Source: an uncultured Prevotellaceae bacterium (GTDB lineage: Bacteria; Bacteroidota; Bacteroidia; Bacteroidales; Bacteroidaceae). From it: a stretch of 64,000 nt of DNA. The notes below the pieces were generated by a model, which saw only the letters and a program-made list of their open reading frames with translations, made no database searches and was not told where the DNA came from. Positions within the stretch are counted from its first letter, which is position 1; each line of letters opens with the position of its first letter. Positions 43,641-52,047 of this stretch are shown here, piece after piece. Location of the stretch: assembly GCA_946185485.1 (NCBI GenBank), contig CAMHJQ010000001.1:124001-188000 (forward strand), in the 5' to 3' direction. The translations under genes were made by a program, and so were the position numbers.

Positions 43641-46022
43641 TCAAGACTTCTGGAACTCACTGGGTGTTTGCCCGGTGAGTTTCTTGAAGCACTTGCTGAA
43701 ATACTTAGGGTCTGAGAACCCGCAACGGTATGCTACGTCAGCTACAAGTACATTGGGCTGGCGCAGCATCGTTTTTGCACGTTCTATACGTTGATTGAGC
43801 AGGTAGTTGTTAGGAGAGGTGTTGAAGACGCTCTTCATGCGGGCGAAAAGCAGGGTGCGGCTAATTGCCATAGCCTGGGCAAAGTCCTGCATTGACAGGT
43901 CGGAGTCGCCTAAGTGCTCGTTGACGAACGTCTTCACACGTTCGGCAAACAGACGGTCCTCTTCATTCTCGACAACTTCTACTTGCTCTATTTTCTCTAC
44001 CGCTTCCTTGATGGACAGCAACTCACGGATGCGCTCGCTCATCACCTCAATGCGCTGGTTGCTAGTCAGGCGGATGTCCTTAATCTCATTCTGCAGCAGG
44101 CGGATGTAACGCACTACACGATATATGCCGATGACCAGCAATGCCAGCAGCAGGCCGTAGAGCATCCAAGCCCACGGTGTCTCGTGGAAAGCGGCCCGCC
44201 GGTGGATGGTCAATATGTGCTCGTTGTCAGCCCAAACACCGTCTCCATTGGTGGATCGTAGATGCAGTCGGAAGGTTCCGGCAGGAATGTCGGGCAGGGT
44301 GATGTGGTTGTCGGTAATATAGATCCAGCGATTGTCCATGCCCTCAATGCGGTAGGCGTAGGTGATAGGTACATTCTTGTTGAAGTCGAGAGCTGCAAAC
44401 TGAATGGTGAGGCTGCGCTCGTCGGGTGACAGCCTGATGTCTGAAGAGCAGTCGAAGACAAGGGGCGGTTGATAATTGCTCTTTTGCATGTCCTGCGGGC
44501 TGACGCTCAACACTCCCTGTGTGGTGCCAAAAAGTAAATGGGCACCGGCGAATACGGGCTTTGTATCCAAAAGCTTGAAGCGTTCGTCCAATGTACCACG
44601 GGTGTAATTGGTGACCGTGCTGTCGCTTAACGAAAAGCAACTGATGGAGGTCTGCGAGACAATGTAGAGTCCGTGGCTGGGCTTGAAGAACAGACTCAAG
44701 CATACGTCAGAAGGCAAGCCCTGATCGGTGGTGAAGGTGCAGAAAGGGGCATGCTCACTCAGCAGTCGCCGGTCGTCGGTCAGACAAAAGCCGCCGCCAC
44801 TGGTGGCAATGGCTACTGTATGGTCACGGAGAGGCTCTATATCCATCACCCAGTTGTTGCTGAGCGATGTGGCGTCATCAGGTCGGCGGCAATGATGCCA
44901 GAACTTCATGTCCCGGAGATCTCCGCCCAGCGAACAGGTGTAGAGCCCGTTCAGTGTACCTGCTATCAATACCTGTTGTGGGGTAATGTGCAGACAGCGC
45001 ACCTTGTCGCTCTCCACGTCAGTCGGCCATCCAGACAGACCATTGTTTTTATGGAGGAACACGCCGTCGTGCTTTTGCCGCAAGTCGTACATATTCAATC
45101 CTCCCTTGTAGGTGGCTATCCAAAGACGTTGCTGGCCATCTTCAACCATGTCGTAGATGTTGTCGCAACTCAGACTATTGGGGTCATTCTCGTCATGGAC
45201 GTAGCGCTTGACGGTGTAGCCTTCACCCGTTTCCGAGGCCTTGAGTCGAGTCAGTCCATCAGGCTTTGCCCCCAGCCACAGGTCGCCCTGCGAGTCTTCA
45301 AGGATGCAATATACATTCTGTCCGAAAGCGACGGGAGTCGTTGACAGTTCTCCTTTGGGCGTGAGATATTTGTCGCCAACGCGAACATGCCCATTCTTAT
45401 CTGCCACCCATGTGCGGTCTTTTTTGTCCACATAAAGACAGTGTACCTCTTCCTCGTCGGCACCCGATAATTTCACAGGTTGCAAGGGCTTGGCGCCAAA
45501 CCAGACACGATAGAGTCCGCTGTGTGTGTCAACCCAGATGCCTCCTTGGCGGTCTACCAAGAGAATGCTGGTAAAGACATTGGCGAATTGGGGCAGGCTT
45601 TTCAGTCTTGCCAAGGTGGCATCGTCAGCCTTGTATGGCCGTGGCCGCTTGCTGTAGTCGCCGCTTGTCAGTTCGAAGCGTCCCGTTCTGCGATGGAACA
45701 CGAAAGTCAGGCTGTCATCGGTGGTACACTCCAGGTCGTGGTCGGGCAGCTCGCGGATGCTGCCAATGCGATTGGTGCGCAGCGGACTGTTGTCACCGGG
45801 CCGCATGCGATAGTTCTGGAAGCGGTAGCCGTCGTATCGGCACAGTCCGTTCCATGTGCCAATCCACACATACCCGTCATGGTCTTGCACGGCACTAGAC
45901 ACAATGTCTTGGCCGTACCCATCGGCTTCACTGAAATGGGTGATTCGCACCTCCTCAGACTTGTGAGCCGTGACGACGGAAGTAATCAATAGGATAGTGA
46001 TGGTTATCAGTAGTCGTTTCAT
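43641..46022 (-). CDS. membrane sensor with reg_prop propeller and AraC domain, lacking kinase and receiver
   Basis: A 793-residue regulator; the start at 46022 (MKRLLITITILLITSVVTA) gives a signal sequence. Residues ~25-540 are propeller repeats (DHDGYVWIGTWNGLCRYDGY), ~540-605 a Y_Y_Y-like domain (ITYAYRIEGMDNRWIYI), ~617-638 a membrane helix, then ~45 residues of coiled coil and an AraC helix-turn-helix (MAISRTLLFARMKSVF, VADVAYRCGFSDPKYFSKCF). Classical hybrid two-component sensors have a histidine kinase and receiver between helix and AraC domain; both are absent. It probably detects a pectin fragment in the periplasm and controls the GH95/CE8 genes. It lies 22 bp after comM, on the same strand, with no obvious promoter. 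Confidence 0.85.
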   Translation of the reverse strand: MKRLLITITILLITSVVTAHKSEEVRITHFSEADGYGQDIVSSAVQDHDGYVWIGTWNGLCRYDGYRFQNYRMRPGDNSPLRTNRIGSIRELPDHDLECTTDDSLTFVFHRRTGRFELTSGDYSKRPRPYKADDATLARLKSLPQFANVFTSILLVDRQGGIWVDTHSGLYRVWFGAKPLQPVKLSGADEEEVHCLYVDKKDRTWVADKNGHVRVGDKYLTPKGELSTTPVAFGQNVYCILEDSQGDLWLGAKPDGLTRLKASETGEGYTVKRYVHDENDPNSLSCDNIYDMVEDGQQRLWIATYKGGLNMYDLRQKHDGVFLHKNNGLSGWPTDVESDKVRCLHITPQQVLIAGTLNGLYTCSLGGDLRDMKFWHHCRRPDDATSLSNNWVMDIEPLRDHTVAIATSGGGFCLTDDRRLLSEHAPFCTFTTDQGLPSDVCLSLFFKPSHGLYIVSQTSISCFSLSDSTVTNYTRGTLDERFKLLDTKPVFAGAHLLFGTTQGVLSVSPQDMQKSNYQPPLVFDCSSDIRLSPDERSLTIQFAALDFNKNVPITYAYRIEGMDNRWIYITDNHITLPDIPAGTFRLHLRSTNGDGVWADNEHILTIHRRAAFHETPWAWMLYGLLLALLVIGIYRVVRYIRLLQNEIKDIRLTSNQRIEVMSERIRELLSIKEAVEKIEQVEVVENEEDRLFAERVKTFVNEHLGDSDLSMQDFAQAMAISRTLLFARMKSVFNTSPNNYLLNQRIERAKTMLRQPNVLVADVAYRCGFSDPKYFSKCFKKLTGQTPSEFQKS

Positions 46023-46044
46023 GATTGCCCCAATAGCATTTTTG

Positions 46045-47610
46045 TTAAATCCCTCTCTCTGCCCAGTCGCCTCTGTCAAGGTTACGGTAGCCGATGGCTT
46101 CAGCGATATGTTGTGATTGTACACGCTCAGAATTGTCCAAGTCGGCTATTGTCCTTGCGACTTTCAAGATGCGGCTGTAGGCGCGGGCGGAGAGTTTCAG
46201 ACGCTCCATGGCCATACGTAGCATATCCATAGATGCAGCATCGGGTTCGGCAAATTCGTGGAGCATACGTTCCGTCATTTGAGCGTTGCAGTGGACCTTC
46301 CCCAGCCCTCCCTGCTTAGGGAGGGAGCTAAAGCGCTCCGTCTGAATGTTGCGGGCTTTTATCACTCTTTCGCGGATGACAGCAGAGGACTCGCCGGGCT
46401 GCATCTCAGACAATTGTTTGAATGGCACAGCCTGTATCTCGCAATGAATGTCAATGCGGTCGAGCAGCGGACCAGAGATTTTGTTCATGTAACGCTGTAT
46501 CTGACCAGGTGTGCAGACACAGTGGTGGGTGGGGTCGCCGTAGTAGCCGCAGGGACAGGGATTCATGCTTGCCACCAGCATAAACGAACATGGGTATTCC
46601 ACGCTATACTTGGCTCGGCTGATGGTAATCTTGCGGTCTTCCAACGGTTGGCGCAGCACCTCCAGTACAGAGCGCGACAACTCCGGCATCTCGTCCAGGA
46701 AGAGCACGCCGTTGTGAGCCAGACTGATTTCTCCCGGCTGTGGATTGTTGCCTCCACCAACAAGGGCTACCTGCGAGATGGTATGATGGGGCGAGCGGAA
46801 GGGACGCTGGTTGATGAGGCTGGTGTCGCGACTCAGCTTTCCTGCCACGCTGTGTATCTGGGTGGTCTCCAAGCTCTCTGCTAACGACAGCGGCGGCAGG
46901 ATGCTGGGCAGTCGCTTGGCGAGCATACTCTTGCCCGAGCCCGGCGGACCTATCATGATCAGGTTATGCCCACCAGCCGCTGCCACCTCTAAGGCACGCT
47001 TGACGCTCTCCTGTCCCTTGACGTCTGAGAAGTCGCAGTCGAAATGCAACTGTTGCTCGAAGAACTCCCGACGTGTGTCGATGATGGTAGGTTCGTAACT
47101 GCCGTCACCATTCAGGAAGCGGATGACATCCATGAGCGACTCCATGCCATAGACCTCCAACTGGTTGACGACGGCCGCCTCGCGGATGTTCTGCTGGGGT
47201 ACGATGAGTCCCTTGAACTTCTCCTTGCGCGCACGGATGGCAATGGGCAGAGCGCCGCGGACGGGCTGCAACTGACCGTCCAGCCCTAACTCCCCGACCA
47301 GCATATACTGACTGAGCCGTTCGCTCTCCACCTTGCCGTTAGCCGACAAGATGCCGATAGCCAGCGGCAGGTCGTAGCCCGACCCCTCCTTCTTGATGTC
47401 GGCAGGCGCCAGGTTGACGGTGATGTCCATCGTAGGCATCTTGAAACCGTTGTTGATGAGGGCGGCCTTGATGCGGTCGTAGCTCTCCTTGACGGCGGTG
47501 TCGGCCAGTCCCGTCAGGTGGAACTGCACCCCGCGCGACATGCTCACCTCCACAGTGACCGTATTCACGTCCAGTCCGTTGACGGCAGCAGTGTATGTCT
47601 TTACCAGCAT
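46045..47610 (-). CDS. comM: YifB/ComM family Mg-chelatase-like AAA ATPase
   Basis: A 521-residue cytosolic protein. Residues ~1-165 are the Lon-protease-like ChlI domain (GLADTAVKESYDRIKAAL), ~190-400 the AAA module with Walker A GPPGSGKSML and Walker B VLFLDEMPEL, and ~420-520 the C-terminal ComM domain ([20 protein letters not shown]). ComM homologues extend branch migration during natural transformation. The start at 47610 (MLVKTYTAAVNGLDV) is the family start, with a promoter at 47633-47640. Residues ~428-439 (SLPKQGGLGK) come from an in-frame C-rich palindrome. The 3' end has a second, diverged copy at 36125-36276. Confidence 0.92.
   Translation of the reverse strand: MLVKTYTAAVNGLDVNTVTVEVSMSRGVQFHLTGLADTAVKESYDRIKAALINNGFKMPTMDITVNLAPADIKKEGSGYDLPLAIGILSANGKVESERLSQYMLVGELGLDGQLQPVRGALPIAIRARKEKFKGLIVPQQNIREAAVVNQLEVYGMESLMDVIRFLNGDGSYEPTIIDTRREFFEQQLHFDCDFSDVKGQESVKRALEVAAAGGHNLIMIGPPGSGKSMLAKRLPSILPPLSLAESLETTQIHSVAGKLSRDTSLINQRPFRSPHHTISQVALVGGGNNPQPGEISLAHNGVLFLDEMPELSRSVLEVLRQPLEDRKITISRAKYSVEYPCSFMLVASMNPCPCGYYGDPTHHCVCTPGQIQRYMNKISGPLLDRIDIHCEIQAVPFKQLSEMQPGESSAVIRERVIKARNIQTERFSSLPKQGGLGKVHCNAQMTERMLHEFAEPDAASMDMLRMAMERLKLSARAYSRILKVARTIADLDNSERVQSQHIAEAIGYRNLDRGDWAERGI
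46293..46329 (+). repeat. C-rich dispersed palindromic element, copy c, inside comM
   Basis: GGACCTTCCCCAGCCC followed by TCCCTGCTTAGGGAGGGAGC, same element as at 24901 and 25006. In the comM frame it encodes SSLPKQGGLGKV between two conserved blocks (ERF and HCNAQM). Confidence 0.75.
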
Positions 47611-47632
47611 AATATCTATCGTTTTAGTGTTG

Positions 47633-47640
47633 CAAAGATA
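47633..47640 (-). promoter_or_regulatory. -7 promoter box for comM
   Basis: TATCTTTG followed by C on the minus strand, 22 bp upstream of the ATG at 47610. Confidence 0.6.
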
Positions 47641-47660
47641 CGATTTTTTAAGTTTATTGT

Positions 47661-47744
47661 TCATAGTTCACAGTTCATAGTTATTTCCGATTAACATCTT
47701 TTTGCAAAATTATTATCAATTATGAACCTTGAACTATGAACTAT
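47661..47744. repeat. AT-rich inverted repeat between the comM and greA promoters
   Basis: TCATAGTTCACAGTTCATAG on the left faces CTTGAACTATGAACTAT on the right. It occupies the space between two divergent promoters; a dispersed palindrome is likely. Confidence 0.55.
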
Positions 47745-47748
47745 TTCG

Positions 47749-47756
47749 TAATTTTG
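47749..47756 (+). promoter_or_regulatory. -7 promoter box for greA
   Basis: TAATTTTG followed by C, 43 bp upstream of the greA ATG. Confidence 0.55.
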
Positions 47757-47799
47757 CACTCTCAACAACAAATGACCCTTTAGCAGAAACAGTTATCGT

Positions 47800-48267
47800 A
47801 TGGAATATATGTCACAGGAGGGCTACGACAAGCTGGTAGCCGAACTCCGCCACCTGGAGAGCGTCGAGCTGCCCGCCGTGCGCGACGCCATTGCCGAGGC
47901 TCGCGACAAGGGCGACCTCAGCGAGAACTTCGAGTATCATGCCGCCAAGCGCGAACAAGGGCGTCTGCTCAGTCAGATCCGCTTCCGTCAGCGCGTGCTG
48001 GAGAATGCCCGCGTCATCGACCGCTCCGTGCTGGGCGGCGACAGCGTCGGACTGCTCAGCAAGGTCGAGATGACCAACATGAACAATCAGGCTCGCATGA
48101 GCTATACCATCGTCAGTCCACACGAGGCCAACCTGCGCGAGGGCAAGATCTCCATCAAGTCACCCATCGCCCAGGCCCTGCTCAACAAGAAGGCCGGCGA
48201 CGTCGTAGAGGTGCGCGTCCCTGCCGGCATGATGAAGTTGCGCATCGAAAGCATCACCCTTTCATGA
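47800..48267 (+). CDS. greA: transcription elongation factor GreA
   Basis: A 155-residue factor that stimulates transcript cleavage in backtracked RNA polymerase. The N-terminal ~75 residues form the antiparallel coiled coil with the acidic tip and family signature AEARDKGDLSENFEYHAAK. The C-terminal ~80 residues are the FKBP-like domain (VSPHEANLREGKISIKSPIA, NKKAGDVVEVRVPAG). Length and motifs match GreA throughout. Its stop overlaps the next start by 4 bp (ATGA), so the transporter is translationally coupled. Confidence 0.95.
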   Translation: MEYMSQEGYDKLVAELRHLESVELPAVRDAIAEARDKGDLSENFEYHAAKREQGRLLSQIRFRQRVLENARVIDRSVLGGDSVGLLSKVEMTNMNNQARMSYTIVSPHEANLREGKISIKSPIAQALLNKKAGDVVEVRVPAGMMKLRIESITLS

Positions 48268-49232
48268 ACATCTTCCTCCGTTTCCTGAAAGACTGGACGC
48301 TGCCCATAGCCATCGCTGTGGGAACGGTGACCTACCTGCTTTTCTATTGGGTGCCACAGCTCGACAGCACTGGCGACACGTTAGGAGCCGTCGTCGATGC
48401 CATCTTCCCCTGGATGGTGTTCTCGACGCTTTTCTCGAACTTCTGCCGCATCGACTTCCACCAGATGCGCCCCCACCGCTGGCAGTTCGGCGTCATCGCC
48501 ACCCAGATGGTGCTGATAGCCCTGAATGTGTGGGTTATCATGTGTGTGGAGGGCGACCTGTGGCAGAAACTGTTGTTCGAGAGTCTGCTGACCTGCATCA
48601 TCGGCCCCGCTGCCACGGCAGCACCCGTGGTAACAGCAAAGATTGGCGGCAACATCAACACCATGACGGCCTTCGTCGTGATGTCGTCACTGGTCAGTGC
48701 ACTCACCATACCTGCCGTGTTCCCGCTGCTGGAGCGCGGAGCTGGCCTCGACTTCTGGAGCGCCTTTCTCATCATCCTGCATAAACTGGCCATTGTGCTC
48801 ATCCTGCCCTTGTTGTTAGGATGGTTTATGCAGCATTTCGCCAAGCGCATCTGCGCGTGGATTGTATCCATCCCCGACCTGTCGTTCTACCTGTGGGCCG
48901 CCCAGCTCAGCGTGACGTCGGGCGTAACGGTGAAGAATATCGTCCATAGCGAAGCCCCTCTTTCGCTGCTGTTCATGATAGCCCTGCTGAGTCTTGTATT
49001 CTGCTTCGTGCTCTTTGCCATCGGCCGAGGCGTAGGACACTACCTGGGCGACCACATCAACAGCGGACAGGCATCGTTCCAGAAGAACACGGCCCTCAGT
49101 ATCTGGGTGGCCTATACCTACCTAACGCCGATGGCCTCGGTGGGTGCCGGATGCTACGTGCTCTGGCAGAACATTATCAACAGTATCGAACTCTGGCAGT
49201 ACCGTAAACATCACACGTCCTCGAGCATGTAG
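48264..49232 (+). CDS. BASS-like (bile acid:sodium symporter type) membrane transporter
   Basis: A 322-residue polytopic protein with about nine hydrophobic segments. The block LTCIIGPAATAAPVVTAKIG and the pattern of paired helices resemble bile acid:sodium symporter / transporter-like proteins of Bacteroidota; the substrate is unknown and assignment is from memory of the family pattern. It overlaps greA by 4 bp. The last codons (WQNIINSIELWQYRKH) recur as an orphan copy at 56368-56424. The final 22 bp overlap the end of the convergent RDD gene. Confidence 0.6.
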   Translation: MNIFLRFLKDWTLPIAIAVGTVTYLLFYWVPQLDSTGDTLGAVVDAIFPWMVFSTLFSNFCRIDFHQMRPHRWQFGVIATQMVLIALNVWVIMCVEGDLWQKLLFESLLTCIIGPAATAAPVVTAKIGGNINTMTAFVVMSSLVSALTIPAVFPLLERGAGLDFWSAFLIILHKLAIVLILPLLLGWFMQHFAKRICAWIVSIPDLSFYLWAAQLSVTSGVTVKNIVHSEAPLSLLFMIALLSLVFCFVLFAIGRGVGHYLGDHINSGQASFQKNTALSIWVAYTYLTPMASVGAGCYVLWQNIINSIELWQYRKHHTSSSM

Positions 49233-49930
49233 TACTGGGCGTCACGGCGGAGTTGGGAGAGGAACGAGAAGGCGGACGGCTCCTTGACGTGCGGAATAGA
49301 GAGGACAGACTGGGCCTTTCGGGCTAACTGGTGGATGCGGGGGTCTTCGTATGGAAGCTGTAACGTCGTCTCTATGAGGTTGTACTGCTCGAAGGAAAGG
49401 TCGGCAGCCTGCGAATAGACAGGACGGTAGTTCTTGCCAAGGTATGAGAACTCGTCAAGGCTTACGCGTACCTTATTATAACTATCGAGACGGATGACCA
49501 GCGTGCCTGCAGCGAGGTCGCCGATGCGCTGGTGATGCTGTGTGATGATGATGAACAGCACGCCAACGAAACTGAGCAGTGGGCCGTCGACGATGAACAG
49601 GAGCCAGCGCAGCAAATAGGCAGCAAGCGACGGTGTGCTACCGTCCTTCATCACCACGCGGAGCTTCATCAGTCGTTTGCCAAGTGTCTGTCCGTGGTTC
49701 AGTATCTCGAACAGCGGGCAGTAGAGCAACGGCGGCAGAACCATGATGAGCACAATCACGAATTCCTCCATGGCCGCTACACTGGGCAAATAATCCACGA
49801 TAGTTGCCACGAGAACGATATAGGCTATCTGCACGAGCCAGTCGACGAGTTGTGCAGCGATGCGCTCGCCCACGCCGCCTGGTGACTGGCTGATTTGCAC
49901 GTACTGGCCGGTGATGATGTCGGAGGACAT
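49211..49930 (-). CDS. RDD family membrane protein
   Basis: A 239-residue protein with an RDD domain in residues ~18-150: GVGERIAAQLVDWLVQIAYI, then FEILNHGQTLGKRLMKLRVV and a third helix pair. The expected Arg-Asp-Asp pattern reads R-D in ERIAAQLVDW. The C-terminal ~90 residues are soluble. RDD proteins are often next to SpoIIM, MoxR and DUF58 genes, as here, where it faces the cluster divergently from a shared promoter region. Role unknown, possibly transport. Confidence 0.8.
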   Translation of the reverse strand: MSSDIITGQYVQISQSPGGVGERIAAQLVDWLVQIAYIVLVATIVDYLPSVAAMEEFVIVLIMVLPPLLYCPLFEILNHGQTLGKRLMKLRVVMKDGSTPSLAAYLLRWLLFIVDGPLLSFVGVLFIIITQHHQRIGDLAAGTLVIRLDSYNKVRVSLDEFSYLGKNYRPVYSQAADLSFEQYNLIETTLQLPYEDPRIHQLARKAQSVLSIPHVKEPSAFSFLSQLRRDAQYYMLEDV

Positions 49931-49948
49931 GATAAGATGAAATATTAA

Positions 49949-49985
49949 AGATTAAAGATTAAATTCGCTTCGCTAAGTAACATTA
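49949..49985 (-). repeat. short dispersed motif GCGAAGCGAATTTAATC
   Basis: On the minus strand TTAGCGAAGCGAATTTAATC is followed by TTTAATCTTTAATA. Closely related copies lie at 52015-52040 and 54882-54908 in other gaps of the same cluster. Confidence 0.6.
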
Positions 49986-49998
49986 AAGAGTAAATTCG

Positions 49999-50030
49999 TT
50001 TGCAAAATTAAAGTTTTTTGTTTACTTTTG
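49999..50030 (+). promoter_or_regulatory. -33/-7 promoter for the SpoIIM cluster
   Basis: TTTG at 49999-50002 and TACTTTTG at 50023-50030, 20 bp apart. On the other strand TAATTTTG at 50003-50010 is the -7 box for the RDD gene, so the two promoters overlap. Confidence 0.65.
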
Positions 50031-50107
50031 TGCACGATTTGCGGAAAAAGTCTAGAATAATCTGAGCTTTGCACAATTAATCTTCTATTATTAATCATTA
50101 ATACGTC

Positions 50108-51076
50108 ATGAAGGAAGTGGCATTTATCAGACAGAACATCGACAAGTGGAGAGACACGGAGGTGTTGCTCAAGACGTTGTCGACCCAAACGCCCGACGAG
50201 CTGGCCGACGCCTACGTTGAAGTGACCAGCGACTTGGCGTTTTCACAGAGCCACTATCCTAAGTCACGCATTACGCTCTATCTAAATGGACTCGCCTCGT
50301 CGTTGCATCAGGCTATCTACCGCAACCGCCGCGAGCGGTGGACACGCATCATCACATTCTGGACCCGTGAGGTACCGGCGACGATGTGGCGCGAACGGCG
50401 ATGCCTCTTGGCGTCGTTCCTCATCTTCACCGTCAGCGTGGCCATAGGTGCTGTGTCACAGTGGCACGACACGGAGTTCGCCCGACTCATTTTGGGCGAC
50501 GGCTATGTTGACATGACACTGGAGAACATCCGCAACGGCACGCCGATGGCTGTCTACAACGGTAGCAAGGAACTGCCCATGTTCTTTGGCATCACTATGA
50601 ACAACATCTACGTATCGTTCCTAATCTTTGCCGGCGGTGTGCTGACCAGTTTCATGACGGGCTACCTGCTGATGCAGAACGGCATCATGCTGGGCGCGTT
50701 CCAGGCTTTCTTCTTCCAACACGGCATCTACGCCGATTCGTTGTTAGCAGTCTGGTTGCACGGCACGTTGGAGATTTCTGCAGTCATCGTAGCCGGTGCC
50801 GGTGGTCTGGCCATCGGAAACGGTTGGTTGTTCCCCGGCACCTATCCCCGCATGATGTCGTTCAGAATGGGCGCCCGCCGAGGCTTGAAAATCGTAGTCG
50901 GCACGGTACCGCTGTTCGTCGTCGCCGGCTTCATCGAGAGTTTCTTCACCCGCCACACCGAATGGAACAATGTGCTCCGACTGGCTGTCATACTCTGTTC
51001 GCTGACATTTGTCGTGGGGTACTATATATATCTGCCGTATAAAAGAAGAATTGAAGAGTTGAAGGATTTTAAATAA
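50108..51076 (+). CDS. SpoIIM-family (DUF95) membrane protein
   Basis: A 322-residue inner-membrane protein. The N-terminal ~100 residues are cytoplasmic and helical; about five membrane helices follow, with the family stretch MNNIYVSFLIFAGGVLTSF and WLHGTLEISAVIVAGAGGLA. In Bacilli SpoIIM helps peptidoglycan hydrolysis during engulfment; the organism here is not spore-forming, so the role is different and unknown. It begins the + strand cluster with the next gene starting 10 bp on. Confidence 0.8.
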   Translation: MKEVAFIRQNIDKWRDTEVLLKTLSTQTPDELADAYVEVTSDLAFSQSHYPKSRITLYLNGLASSLHQAIYRNRRERWTRIITFWTREVPATMWRERRCLLASFLIFTVSVAIGAVSQWHDTEFARLILGDGYVDMTLENIRNGTPMAVYNGSKELPMFFGITMNNIYVSFLIFAGGVLTSFMTGYLLMQNGIMLGAFQAFFFQHGIYADSLLAVWLHGTLEISAVIVAGAGGLAIGNGWLFPGTYPRMMSFRMGARRGLKIVVGTVPLFVVAGFIESFFTRHTEWNNVLRLAVILCSLTFVVGYYIYLPYKRRIEELKDFK

Positions 51077-51086
51077 TTATTTGAAT

Positions 51087-51998
51087 ATGGAAAGGCCCAA
51101 AATTGAATTGCATCAAATGCGCAGTTTCAGCGACAAGCTGAGTGCGGTGTTCGCCTTCTTCGGCGAGAACTGGAAAGTACTGCTGAAGTATCTCACATAC
51201 TTCCTATTACCCCTAAGCCTGGTGACGTCTGTCGCACAAGCCGGCTATTTCGATTCCATGATGACGATGGCAGCGAAAGGCGAGCAGAATGGTCCCCTCG
51301 GCATGCTTGTAGGTTCGATGGGAGCTATGATAGTGCTCTACTCCATCGGTTCGTTGCTATTGATGAGCATCGTCTACTCACTGATGCGGCTGTACCGTGA
51401 GCGCGAAAACCGGTTAGCAGGGCTATCCTGGGACGAGATGAAACCTGTTCTCATGCACGTCTTGTGGCGCTGCATCAAGTTGGCGCTCTGTGGCATCCTG
51501 ATTTCGCTAATCATCGGCGCCATCATGATAGGTGTAGCCACTATTCATCCGGCATTAATCTTCATCGTCATCTTGGCTTTCATACCGTTTGGCATCCCAC
51601 TGGCACTCATCTATCCCATCTACTTCTTCGAAGACGACATCACAATTCCCGCCACGTTTGCGAAAGCATTCCACCTCGGGTTCCCGACTTGGGGCGGCAT
51701 TTTTGGAGTACTACTTGTGCTCGGATTCATGGGTAGCTTCATTGCCGGTATGATCTCACTGCCCTGGACCATCATGAATACGGCGAAACTTATACTGAGT
51801 GCTAACGACGACGGCGGCTTTGTCAATAGCGTTGGCTATAGCTTCATCATTTATCTATTCGGCGTCATTCAGGCCTTTGCTAACTTCTTCGCCTATTCGC
51901 TGCCCTTCATCGGACTGGCCTATCAATACGGTCACGCCTGTGAGAAAGTAGACCACGTGACAGTGGAGAGTGACATCGACCGCTTCGAACAGCTTTAG
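51087..51998 (+). CDS. polytopic membrane protein of the MoxR cluster, unknown function
   Basis: A 303-residue protein with about six hydrophobic segments and a hydrophilic N-terminus (MERPKIELHQMRSFSDKLSA). ATG 51087 is preferred over the in-frame TTG at 51081. I recognise only that similar proteins sit between SpoIIM and DUF4129 genes in Bacteroidota. Central PIYFFEDDITIPATFAKAF resembles membrane proteins annotated as glycerophosphoryl-diester-phosphodiesterase membrane-domain-like, which is uncertain. Confidence 0.65.
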   Translation: MERPKIELHQMRSFSDKLSAVFAFFGENWKVLLKYLTYFLLPLSLVTSVAQAGYFDSMMTMAAKGEQNGPLGMLVGSMGAMIVLYSIGSLLLMSIVYSLMRLYRERENRLAGLSWDEMKPVLMHVLWRCIKLALCGILISLIIGAIMIGVATIHPALIFIVILAFIPFGIPLALIYPIYFFEDDITIPATFAKAFHLGFPTWGGIFGVLLVLGFMGSFIAGMISLPWTIMNTAKLILSANDDGGFVNSVGYSFIIYLFGVIQAFANFFAYSLPFIGLAYQYGHACEKVDHVTVESDIDRFEQL

Positions 51999-52014
51999 GA
52001 AATAGATATTTATT

Positions 52015-52040
52015 TCTGAGCGAAGTATATTTATTCTTTA
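52015..52040 (+). repeat. short dispersed motif, second copy
   Basis: TCTGAGCGAAGTATATTTAT followed by TCTTTA, upstream of the DUF4129 gene; compare 49949 and 54882. Confidence 0.5.
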
Positions 52041-52047
52041 TATAAAA

